DNA from: Centroberyx gerrardi
Taxonomy: Eukaryota > Chordata > Actinopteri > Beryciformes > Berycidae
Assembly: GCF_048128805.1 (NCBI RefSeq)
Contig: NC_136004.1
Span: forward strand, 22,328,284-22,392,283
DNA: 64,000 bases
Reading direction: 5' to 3'
Positions 36,717 to 64,000 of this stretch are shown in pieces. The notes under the pieces are model-generated. The model ran no database searches. It saw only the letters and a program-made list of their open reading frames with translations, and was not told the DNA's origin. The translations under genes and the position numbers were made by a program. The number at the start of each line of letters is the position of its first letter. Positions within the stretch are counted from its first letter, which is position 1.

Positions 36717-37151
36717 GTAAGAGTGCATGTCTGCTTGTATGCTGCTGTTCCATCAGTGCACGTTTCTGTTGTGCACGTTTTTTAATGTTGACACAACAGC
36801 TGTGGCAGGATTACACGCTCCAGTTTATAAAGGAGAGAGGATTAGAAACTCCTCTGTATTTACTGTATAACAGGCACAATACATCTGGCAGTATAAGCTA
36901 TAGCTTGCTACCAGCAGCAAACCAGCAGTCTATTCTAGTCTAAAATCTGTTCTCATTATAAAGCAAATATAGCAACTTAGAAACATAGTTCCTGCACTGC
37001 TTAGCAGGTTTCCAATCAGACACTCCTTTCATTTTAGAGGGATTATCTCATAGCAAAGATATATCCTTTTACAAAGTAATCAATCATATGTAGACATTAT
37101 CGAATAGTTTAGTTTATCACCCTCAATGCAATCTTTCACATTTCAGGAACC

Positions 37152-40100
37152 ATGGCAGATGATGGATTCCAACGGACCAACTTCTTCCTGTTTATGTTGG
37201 CTTTGCCAATCGTGTTGGAGGTCCGCGGGGCCCAGGCCTGTCGGATTGGCTCAGGGTCAGAGTGTGAGAAAGCCCCTTTTGTTCCGGGCCACAACCTGGC
37301 GGGGGAGGGTTTTGATGTGGTGCGGATGCGTCGAACGGGGGCGTATGTCATCAACGTCAAAGCCCATCTGAGTGACAACCACACCTGTACACTCTGTCCT
37401 AACCGCTTCCATAAAGGAGAGGTAACAAACCGTTAACTGTAATACTCTGAGGGGCATTCAGTGGTGTGATTCTGCATTGAAAAATAGCATGTGGTGTTCT
37501 TTCATTTCATTTCCTCTCTTCTTCCTTCCTTACATTCCTCTCTTTCCTCCTCACTCTCTTCCATGTTGCCTCCCCTCAATCTAATATCCCTTCACTCTTT
37601 AATTCCATCCAATCCACCTCATTTCCTCTGTCCTCCATTGCTATTCCACACTACCTTTAACTCTTTTCTCCCTCCACTCTCCCTCCTGTCCTCCCTCCCC
37701 TCTCCTCCTCAGATCCAGAGGCTCCCAGCAGCAGTGCTGGACTGGCGGCCCTTCAGCCGCTGCAGTAAGCAGCTTTCCAGTGCCCTCCACCACTCTGTGG
37801 ACTCCCTGCTGCGTAGCTCCAACTCCCTGGTCAACAACAACTGGGGCGTGGGGCTCAGTCTGGATGAAGTGGGTAAGGCAGTGCTGGGGGGAAGCCGCTC
37901 AGACATGGCAAAGTTTGCTCGTTCGCAGCACAGTGTGGACAAGGCCACCTTTGCCATCCATGAAATCAGCTGCACCTACTACAGGTAAGGGGAAAATGCG
38001 AGTGGTAGGTAAAAATGGGGGTTTGTGATTGTATGTCTAAAAATTGATGTAGTATTGGTGGGAGTATTAAATATATTGGAAGGAAATTCAGCACCAAAAC
38101 GTATATGTGAAAGAGCGGTAGGTGAACATAGGAATCTCAACATAGGACTGGAACCCAAAGGTGGCTCATCAGAAAATAGATGTAGGCCACCAATTTAATC
38201 TGGAAATATTGCTGTCTAAAGATAATTGTTTTATGATTTTGCCAAAGCATTCCTGACTCTCTGCATGTAAAGGAGGCTGATGTATTGTTAGCCAATTTTT
38301 TTATGTAAACCTACATAATAGCTTGCAGATATGTTTTTTTTGGAAATGTGGGGTCACTTAAAAAAAGTTTTAAAACTAATTTAGTAACTGAAAAAAACCC
38401 AGAAAAAGACAGGTATTTGGTCAAGATATAAATGCACAAAATTTTCACTTATAACAGCTAAACAGCTGAGACCTTACAGTGAACTAAAGTGTTTATTGTC
38501 TTCGTCACAGAAGACTCCATGAACAACATAAACAATACATAGCACAAGATTATATTCCTGCTGTGTTTGTGTTGTGTATGGCTGAACTCCACATGTCTTG
38601 TTATCTCAGCTACAGGCTGGCTGACCACCCACAGCTCAGTGCAGAGTTCGCCAAGCATCTGAAGAGACTCCCACGGAGCCTGAATACAAGCCAGAGCAGA
38701 GCCCTCTACAGACGGCTGATAGACACCTATGGGACACACTACATACACCAGGTCAGAGGGCCTCATGTCACCGATAGGGTCCAAATGGGGATCATTCCCT
38801 GCCTCTTATACAGTGCCCCTCTAGAATGTCTTTTTTTTGGCATTAAAATTGTTTTTACCTTCAAAAAGTATACATCCATAAAAAGGGAATGCCATTCCTC
38901 AATGTTTTTCTCAAGACTTGGTCCCCCCAAAAAATATCTGTGTAGTCATGGGTAACATGGCCAGCTTCTTTAAAGGTTAACTGTTATCCTTACAACACTA
39001 GAGGAGAGGAGCTGATTTGCTATGGCATAAAAAGCCTCATTAACAGAAATCAGTCAGCTGAGATTTGCACTTTTTGAGCACTATCTTGCACTATGTCTTC
39101 TTTTTTTGCTATCTCAGGTCCCTGGTTTTTGTTTTTAAGGCTTTTTTAAGCCCTAGCAAATCGGTGTGTGGGTTCCTCTGTCATCTAATGTTTTTATATG
39201 ATTCATCAGAAACCTACACATCTGAAGAAACCAACAGCTATTTTGGAAAGACAGGCACAGCATAAAACACTCTCATTCAGCATGTTATAGCTATTATTCT
39301 TTGTGGATATAGGATAAAAGGAATAAATGGGGCAATGGGGATGGGGGAATGCATTCAGCACTGTATTCTACCATTTAAAAAATGTACTGGCCTCATGGTG
39401 ACGCTATAATCAAAGGTCAACATTTAAAAAAAATTACATCTTTAAAGGTCATAACTGCTACACCACTGGTCCGACTTTGATGAAACTTGGAGGGAACGAT
39501 GCATCTTGTGACCGATAGGCCCAAAGGGTGCCTGCATCATTCGTGCGGGACGATATGTTTCACTCGTTTGATTTGTTTGGGTAACTCACTGCATGTGTGT
39601 CCGTCCTAGGTCCAGCTTGGTGGCAAGGTGAGGCGAATCACTGCCTTCAGGACCTGCCTGGCCACGCTGAAGGGCTTCTCCGAGTCCAACATCAAAAATT
39701 GCCTCAACATTGAACTCCGGATGGCTCTGGGTTTCCTCCCCGCCAATGTGTCCATCTCCAACAAATGTGATAACCTCCTGAAGGGGAATATTAGCATGGG
39801 CTTCTACCAAGGCTTCATGACCCATAAGATCGAGGTAATTGGAGGGGAGAGGTACTTCCCTGACATACTTTACCAGCAGGATCCATCTGAGGCATACCAC
39901 AGCTGGATGAACAGTCTCCACGACAACCCTGATGTGGTTTCTTATGCCATCTTCCCCCTGCATCATCTGGTGGAGGACCCAGAGATCAGCGATAACCTGA
40001 GAAGCACCGTCACACAGTATATTAAGGAGAGCCAGCTGCCAGAGGACCAGACTGGTTTTAAGAACTGTTCCCCGACTCCCAACCTGGACCATAACTGCTG

Positions 40101-40497
40101 TCCTCTGCGGGCCGGAAGAGGAACTCTCAGACTGGAGATCCACAGAGCCGCGGGTCTGAGGGCCGACACGTTCACGAAAACAGACGCCTTCGTGAAGATC
40201 TTCTACAACGGCATGTACGAGGAGACGGAGACGGTGATGGATGATAACGACCCAGTGTGGAACGCGACTTATGACTTTGGCTCTGTGGAGCTGGGTAACC
40301 AGTTGAGGTTTGAAGTGTGGGATAGGGATGTGCTTTATAATGATGTGGCGGGGAGATGTGTAGTCTTCCCTGAGCGAGGAACTCACTCTCTAAGCTGTCA
40401 ACTGAGCAAAGGAGTTCTCTATTTTACTTATACCACCACATGTGATGCTCACCTGACCGGCTACAGGTGTGGACGATACTCCCCCAGTGCTGAGTAG
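37152..40497 (+). CDS. prf1: Perforin-1-like pore-forming protein (4 coding exons, 523 aa)
   Basis: Calcium-dependent pore former released from cytotoxic lymphocyte granules. Coding exons are 37152-37421, 37713-37984, 38610-38751 and 39610-40497. Phases are 0, 2 and 0, all GT-AG. The start gives a hydrophobic signal peptide (about residues 10-28) and then a conserved Cys-rich start with PFVPGHNLAGEGFDV. The MACPF signature YGTHY is at 221-225, at the end of exon 3. A short Cys cluster (381, 391, 392) stands where the EGF-like module should be. The C2 domain (about 397-495) has acidic calcium ligands at 414, 420, 439-442, 466, 468 and 473. It is slightly shorter than human perforin (555 aa). 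It is followed tail to tail by smarcad1. Fish have several perforin-1 genes, so the exact paralogue is open. I see no disabling change. Confidence 0.93.
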
Positions 40498-41705
40498 ATT
40501 ACTGGATTAGAATATATTATTATTGGTGTTTACATTTTCATATTACAGTATGATGTTACAGTACGTGCTTATCAGGATAGTACTGAATAGAATAACTAAT
40601 ATTCCAGGAGGACTACCAGGCATGGCAGTCAGAATGGGTAATATAAACATTAGGTGGTTTAACAAAGGGCAAAAATAAGCAAGTAAACTGTTATTTCCCT
40701 TGCATTTTCCCTTAAATTCACAGCTAAGACTATCCTCCGTAGAAGGATGTGATTTGTGCCAACAATTTGGCTGCCATCCACCTTCATCCCCTCTCAATCA
40801 CCGCTTTGGTGTAATACCAGGCACCAATGAAATCACTCTCACTCTTGTCTACTTCTAGATTCAGAGTTTTTTGTCTGCCTGCTAATGGATAAATCAAGTC
40901 TTCACAGCACTGTGAGGACTCACTCTACATGGGACAGTATGGGGACTTGATGTAATGCTGTATTTAACTCAAACGATTTGGAAACATTTGTAAACACTGC
41001 CTAGGCTTTGGTCTGCCACATTACATTTGATTGAGAACATGAATGTAAATATGATATATGGGAAAATATACCCATATGCCAAAAGAAATTGTGTTGGAAG
41101 ATGTCTGGGCTTCTAAAACTGTCTCCCCTCCCTTGTCTTTGCTTTGCATCCTCACACCCCACATCAATCTATTTTGGAACACAAGACTGCCTATAACGGT
41201 TACTATATAGATACTCTAAGATAAAATATTTCTTTTTGTGAGCCACAAGTTTTTGTGAAATAATGAACATAGCACCATAAAATAAATTCACCGCTATGGC
41301 ACATTAGTTGTAAACAAAGTGTCTGTTTCGAATGACACACAAAAAAAAGAATTGTATTCAAAGACGATAAACTGTTTATTGACTGTAGACACATTAGACT
41401 GTTTATTTATGTTTGACAAATGGGAAAGAAAAAACTGATCAAAACATGACTGACCTTGTACAAATGATTTTTGTACAACTGTCTGAAAGATCAACACAAA
41501 AGACATGAATCATAAAATGATGATATAAATGATTAAAATTAGTCTGTGCTGAAAAAGCTGCAGAAATGCAGAAATTGATGACAGTAACTTTGAGAATTAT
41601 TGTAAGTTTATTGCTCTGATTAGTGCTGCATTGTGCAACTGTCTTGTAACGTCTCGGCATCGATTTACCAGATCAAATTCCTTGTGCACCCATTGTGCTT
41701 GCCAA

Positions 41706-41711
41706 AATAAA
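41706..41711 (+). terminator. prf1: Candidate poly(A) signal of prf1
   Basis: AATAAA followed by GTGATTATGATTCTG. An earlier AATAAA at 41281-41286 is an alternative, so the choice is uncertain. Confidence 0.3.
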
Positions 41712-42453
41712 GTGATTATGATTCTGGGACACAATTTACTGTTGTAAGCCATCTGGAGTCGTCTTAAGCCTGACCCAACAACACATCTATAATGGGTGGT
41801 GCCTCTTCATAATCACAAAGGGCAAATCTACGCTGAACCCTCCAACACAGAAGCAAGATTTCGACGAACATACACACTCTGGTACGGCATGAGGGAGTTA
41901 CACCAATCTTACACCTTATAGCATAGGGAATGAAGTACGCTTTATAATCTTAGCAACAAAGAACAATTAATTAATGCCCCTATTCACATTGGGGGTCAAC
42001 TTCAAGAGTGATTTCATGAACACGAGGATGAAGTCAAATATCTCCCATGGCCTCCACAATCACCATGTGTAAACAACATCAACCTTTGCCTTGCTTCTTG
42101 AAGAACACACTGTTCAGGACGTCATGACACAATAACAGCCTAACTGCTTTTGATTATGGGTCTTTTGACCTCTGTGTTAAAACAATGCCACAAACAAAAA
42201 TTGACTGCATATCCATAAAAAAAGAAAAGTATGCTGCCAATATGCAGTTAATTGCAGAAACACATGCAACATGTTTGCCAATAGCTGCATATCTACAGTC
42301 TAGTTAACCTGAGGTTTGCCACAAAACACATACACAAAGCTAGAGGTTGGCCAGCGGCTGAATATTTAACGATGCAACAGAGTGAAGAGATCAGTGGGCC
42401 CTACTGCTAATAAATTATGGACACAGCCAAACAAATATGTATTACAAGTATTT

Positions 42454-42459
42454 TTTATT
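42454..42459 (-). terminator. smarcad1: Candidate poly(A) signal of smarcad1
   Basis: AATAAA on the minus strand, about 1.8 kb after the stop codon. Nearer minus-strand AATAAA matches exist at 42738 and 43411. Confidence 0.3.
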
Positions 42460-43039
42460 ATTCAATTCAAACAAGTACATACAAAAACATACAAATGACT
42501 TCGTAAAAGCTTTAACAACAACAGTTTTACACTTACAACACACTAGCCACTTATACAGTACATAAACTGAGCAGCTGCTTACTCTCATCGTCCCGTGTGT
42601 GGTTTGGGCCAACATATTTCAAGGAATGGAAACAGCAACTGAATCAAAGCATCATATTTCTCAAAGACATTCTATAATTCTATGATAACTTTTTTGAACT
42701 TGAATACAGTTTTGACCACTATAAACGCTGGAACGTTTGTGTCTTTTATTGATCCACCACACTTCATATCTTGGGTACTTAAAAATCATTCTGTCAGTCA
42801 AAAAAGGTCAATCAGCCGGCCTTTTATGGACAGTAAATTTAACAGTAACTGTTAAAATACATAAGAGCAGGAGGAAATTCCACATGTTCCAAATAGAGTG
42901 ACAGAGAATAAAATCGGTAATACTCTGGCAACTTTTTGATGTGACGAAATTGGACATATAACGCTTGGATTGCGGATGGTAACAGAAGAAATCATATGGA
43001 TAGCAAAATCATCAGTAAAAACTACTGTTACCCGTAACA

Positions 43040-43042
<3 letters not shown>

Positions 43043-43079
<37 letters not shown>
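43043..43079. repeat. Poly(A) tract, 37 bases
   Basis: An uninterrupted A run. There is no clear target-site duplication or retrocopy body beside it, so its origin is unknown. Confidence 0.9.
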
Positions 43080-43081
<2 letters not shown>

Positions 43082-44275
43082 GCTGGTCTTAAAATGTTCC
43101 CTATTGATCATGGCAACAAAAGAAATATTGGATGTAAACAAAACATATTTACTATAAGAGCAGACAGGTGTAACAAGCTTGATTTTATGCTGTCTGGTAT
43201 GAAGGATAGCAAAAACTTTCCATTCTCCCCGCCCCACCACACCACCCCACCCCACCCCACCCACCTCTCCCGGAAATATGATATGCAAACACAGTTCCAT
43301 ACTAGAAATTGGATATTCATGAGCGGGATAAGAAGATGCAAATTAAGGACACGTCAAGGCTTACCCATTAGCCTGGTTTGCACTACGACGACTGCCTGCA
43401 TACGCTCTCATTTATTACCTTCACAAGCATACCAATACTTTGTTCTTAATGCGATTAAGAGAATACTGCGTTTAACACAAGGGGTTATGTGAACTTAAAT
43501 TACAATACTTCTATTAAGTTCATATGTGGAGTATCGCAATTAAGACATGGGTTACTCCAATATTAGTTGCATTACTGGAGGGTTGTTTCCATGTCTCCCA
43601 AGTTGGTCCATCAGTTTTCACAACTTGAGACCCTTGCTTAACATTTGTTGAGTTGTTAATTTTTAAAGCTACAAATTTTTGTTTAGCCTATTTATATTAT
43701 TCTCGTAATCAAAGTAAGGGCAAAAATCGGGTTACTGTGTGCATGTAAAACTAGTGTTTCAAGCATAGCTACTCTGCTACACAGGGAATCGGATCCCCTC
43801 GATAACGGTTTCTTTATAGCAGCATGTGGTTCACAAGCCAAAAACTGTCGCAAGCATCTTTCTAGTAGGTCTCTGCATTAAAGAAGTACTGTCAAGTTTT
43901 CATTACATTGAGTCCCAGACAGAGACTTATTTTCTCAACTTTGGGCCCTTGACTGAAAAAGTGTAAGACTGGCTGGTTTGAGGAAATCTTAGCACACGAA
44001 TGGTTAAGTCCAGTCATTACGCCATTCAAGTATTTGTGGCAGCTTTACATCAGAGATAAAGATAAAAATACATGTTTCAATAAACTAGTCTGAGTCAGGC
44101 AGAAAGCAGTGGTCTCTATACTTTTACAGTACAGACACAAAAGTGCGTGTTAAGTCAGCACGCTGAGGTCCGCCTGAAATCACAGGAATACCATTCCACA
44201 ATTGTCAGTGTACGTTTACTTGTACAGTCTCAAGTTCAAAGTGTGTGTGTGTGTGTGTGAGTATATCTGTGTGTA

Positions 44276-61151
<16,876 letters not shown>

Positions 61152-61529
61152 TTTCAACCGTCCTTTATGCGTGACAGCGGCTGCTCCTTTGTCTCTTTCT
61201 ACTTGGTAACGTTACTGTTAGATGATTTCTTTATCCAGGCGCATTTAGCAAAGGCAACTGCTAGCCAGTCTGACAACCTAACTAGCGTCGGATGCTAGCA
61301 TAGTAGCCAGGGGGTTGCACTCCTGGAAAGACGAAGATTTGAGGCTTGTCACCGCTCCGTTTTTTTTTTACACGCAATAGCTCGAAACCGACTGTTTAAC
61401 AATTCATTGATTTTATAAGTTGTTTATTACGGAGCTCGGCTGAAACCTTAAAACCTTTAGACGCCTTGTGGCCCGACTGCAGCTGGTTTCCCGCGAAGTC
61501 CCACTGCCCCAGAGGATGCTGTGCCAGCT

Positions 61530-61610
61530 CCGCTCATTGGATAGAGGATAAGCGCCGGGCGGTTCACAGCCAATAGCAGAACGAGAAACTGAAAATGAAA
61601 CCAGGAAGTA
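61530..61610. promoter_or_regulatory. smarcad1 upstream region: CCAAT boxes and an ISRE-ETS cluster
   Basis: Two CCAAT boxes (reverse ATTGG at about 61537, forward near 61570) lie beside GAAACTGAAAATGAAAC (61585-61601). This is three GAAA units with the 2 nt spacing of interferon-stimulated response elements. AGGAAGT (61603-61609), an ETS/PU.1 core, follows. The cluster is about 430 bp upstream of the smarcad1 ATG and could also serve a plus-strand transcript. Confidence 0.5.
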
Positions 61611-61639
61611 TCCACTCGAATTGAGATGCTTCACTGTTG

Positions 61640-62187
61640 GCCACTTCCGTTTTCGCTTAAATTATTTATGATTTTATGCAATCTGGACCGCTTTTTAGCT
61701 GGGACTCGCACATTCGGTTTAATGTTTGCTTTTTCTGCGACACTTATTTGATTTAGTCAACAGCGTAATGTTTAAGATCTTAGGTCCCACAACGCCACTG
61801 GGTGGTGGGTGGTGCCGACAAGGTTTCCACAGACTACAATAAGATCGGAACTATCTTGATAGTAGGTCCAACATCTTTTATGAAACCGGTTTCGAGAGCT
61901 TCCGCCTCTGCGGTGATGTAAGGAAATTCATGGCACCAAAGATGGCGTGTAGAACTTGTGTAACCCTATAGTGTAACCACATACTTAGAATATATGGACC
62001 ATGAGGAATCACATTAATATTGGACAAATTACTTAAAAAAAATTAAATAAAAAAAATGGAAATGTGTGTTCTTCTGTCATGTGCAATATAATGGCACCTT
62101 TTGTAGGACCAATAGGCAACTGCTGTCAAGATGACTGAGAATTGGCATGGTATACAATATACAGTATGATTTGAGTAAAAACTCAAC

Positions 62188-62221
<34 letters not shown>

Positions 62222-63105
62222 ATGAAATAAAGAAAATGGATTATAGATAGCAACAATGACGACAACAACATCATCAACAACAATAATAATAATAATAATA
62301 ACAATAATCAATTAACTAAAGGAGCTGCCCGGCCTATCCATTCTAATTCAATGTAAATAACATTGTGGGCAACTCTTATTGGAAAACAAAAAATCTGATT
62401 CAGGAAACTGAGTTTGCTTTAGAACTGGTTGAAAGTTGAGATTCGAGTTTGGAAATTAAATCATTATCAAATATTCTTGCTTTATCAACACTGGTGAAAT
62501 ATTTGAGAAAATGGATAATTGAATAAGAGGGAATGAACATGGAATAGAATAGAATAGAATAGAATAGAATAGGTTCTAAGGAGAAAGCAATTAACATAAA
62601 CAGTTTGGAAATGTAATCATTTGCTATTGTTCAATTCTTGAATTCATTTATTCAGTCCATACAAATCCATATTTTTAAGTCAATGTTCAATATGAGCATG
62701 ACAAAATTAAATTGTATGCTATTAAAATACAGTCTCTTCTGACACTAATCGCTTTCCGTAGGAACAATACAACAGACATATTGTAATGGATGGAAGAACT
62801 TTATGTGTTTTTTGCAAAGGAAATCATCAGGCTCTGCAGCACAACTAAGGACTTCCCCCTTTGCAATATCTTACTCAAATTCACCTTTCCTACCTCTCTG
62901 TTTGTTTTCCACTAGATGACACACTCTCTTAAGAAACCAAACTTTCCTCTCCCTTCACTGACATCTCAGATCATAAGACTGTCATACAAGCATTGACCAA
63001 AGGGGGGCAGCAGATACACACACACTCTCACCTGGGTGTAGGATCGAGGGTCAGGAGACTATCGGGGGACCTGCAAGTGCTAAAGACTAGTCCATTAGTA
63101 ACTTC

Positions 63106-63192
<87 letters not shown>

Positions 63193-64000
63193 CTTCACTA
63201 TAGCTCCATGGGAAGAATAGGACTCATCATCACTAATCATAGTGGAAAGCAAACAAGGAAGGAAATTTCACCAGCCTGATGTTTTGTGACTGTTCGTTTT
63301 CAAACCAGGCAAGAGAAAAATTGTCCTCACTGATCACAATTTCAGTGAGGGAAAATACAAATGTTATGGTTATCTAAACTGTGTGTGTGTGTGTGTTTTC
63401 TGCACAGCTGTGTGTTTTTCTTTTAAGGTGCTGGTGACTGCAGGAGTAAACAATGTCCATAAAGGATACGTTCACCGCACACTAAAAAAGTAATGTGACT
63501 GACTTCTTTTTGTTGCTCTGTGAAAATTTACTCGCTGAAAATGAAAATAATAATTAAAAAAAAAATATTAAAAGAAAAAGAAGTCAGTCGGATTACATTT
63601 TAGTGTGTGGTGAACATATCAATTATAAAAACTGTTACAGATTTGACACATATATATAAACTCTTTAAATTCTACCCTTGATAGCAGGTAACAGACGCTG
63701 TTATGGAGCACCTCTAATGTGCTGGACCTGGTTTCCAAAAAAAAGTGTTGTAGCAATTAGACCATATTTACCCCAGTGCAAATCAATGAGATTACCAAAG
63801 AGTTGAGATGCTTTTGGGAAATGGAGGCAAGTAGAATCTTCTTCATTTGAGTAATGATAGAGATCAGAATAGAATTAAATAGAATATGATTTGGTGAACC
63901 GCAACATTGATTGCCAAGGTTTAGGAGTGTTTTCAAACTGTCAGTTGCTTATTGGAGCTGTTCTCACTATGCAGATTGTGACATAAAATGAATACTCATG
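61640..64000. other. Right-hand flank, no gene recognised
   Basis: No exon with family resemblance. A possible donor GTAAGG at about 61918 could end a plus-strand 5' exon, but nothing else supports one. Simple repeats are (GAAA)n 62190-62219, (GAATA)n 62542-62572 and (GT)n(GA)n 63108-63190. Confidence 0.5.
63108..63190. repeat. Compound (GT)n(GA)n microsatellite
   Basis: A GT run of about 16 units switches directly to a GA run of about 25 units. Confidence 0.95.

Larger units (their letters stand above)
40498..44275. other. Convergent 3' flanks of prf1 (plus) and smarcad1 (minus)
   Basis: No coding sequence recognised. It probably holds both 3' UTRs. Candidate poly(A) signals are AATAAA on plus at 41281-41286 and 41706-41711 for prf1, and on minus at 42454-42459 (also 42738 and 43411) for smarcad1. 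A 37-base A run lies at 43043-43079. Open frames here are short and match nothing I know. Confidence 0.55.

Noticed and set aside
39586-40386. 266-codon minus-strand open frame antisense to prf1 exon 4
   Set aside because: The plus frame encodes the MACPF and C2 domains with conserved motifs, so the antisense frame is incidental.
43043-43079. Processed retrocopy marked by a poly(A) run
   Set aside because: No gene-like sequence precedes the run and no target-site duplication was seen.

Overview
The window is nuclear DNA from a ray-finned (teleost) fish. The evidence is short spliced vertebrate genes with GT-AG introns, very dense dinucleotide microsatellites, and several repeat families typical of fish (a CCTCCGCCAAGG inverted-repeat MITE, hAT-like MITEs, LINE tails ending in TGAA). 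The gene content also fits: a pigment-cell tetraspanin closest to fish tspan36, next to mpeg1, a perforin and smarcad1. No species can be named from the sequence.

Layout. Positions 1-9960 hold no gene I can support, only repeats and one weak candidate first exon on the minus strand near 1968-2253. Positions 11265-21213 (minus) hold tspan36 in 7 coding exons, complete from ATG to stop (246 aa), with a TATA box and an M-box-like E-box upstream. Positions 21480-24960 are gene-poor. Positions 25179-25775 (plus) hold an intronless linker histone H1 with H1 box, CCAAT and TATA, but with an AATAAA signal in place of a recognisable histone stem-loop. Positions 27160-29505 are a decayed copy of part of the mpeg1-perforin region. 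Positions 31389-33831 (plus) hold mpeg1 (perforin-2; 2 coding exons, 717 aa). Positions 37152-40497 (plus) hold a perforin-1-like gene (4 coding exons, 523 aa). Positions 44276-61151 (minus) hold smarcad1, for which I traced 23 coding exons with consistent phases (1064 aa). Positions 61152-64000 are its promoter and flank.

How the genes relate. mpeg1 and prf1 sit head to tail and both encode MACPF pore-forming immune effectors: mpeg1 acts in phagocyte vesicles, perforin in cytotoxic granules. A relic 5' of mpeg1 carries the mpeg1 3' end and prf1 exon 2 in the same order, so the pair, or an adjoining stretch of it, was once duplicated as a unit and one copy decayed. A third copy of the mpeg1 downstream flank and a roughly 400 bp tandem duplication lie immediately upstream of mpeg1. 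This is the most interesting part of the window. A second unexpected pattern is in smarcad1: degenerate copies of exon edges (exons 9, 14 and 20) lie in the neighbouring introns.

All exon boundaries were derived by hand from reading frame, splice-site consensus and family resemblance. No alignment or database search was run. Family assignments rest on recognised protein motifs.
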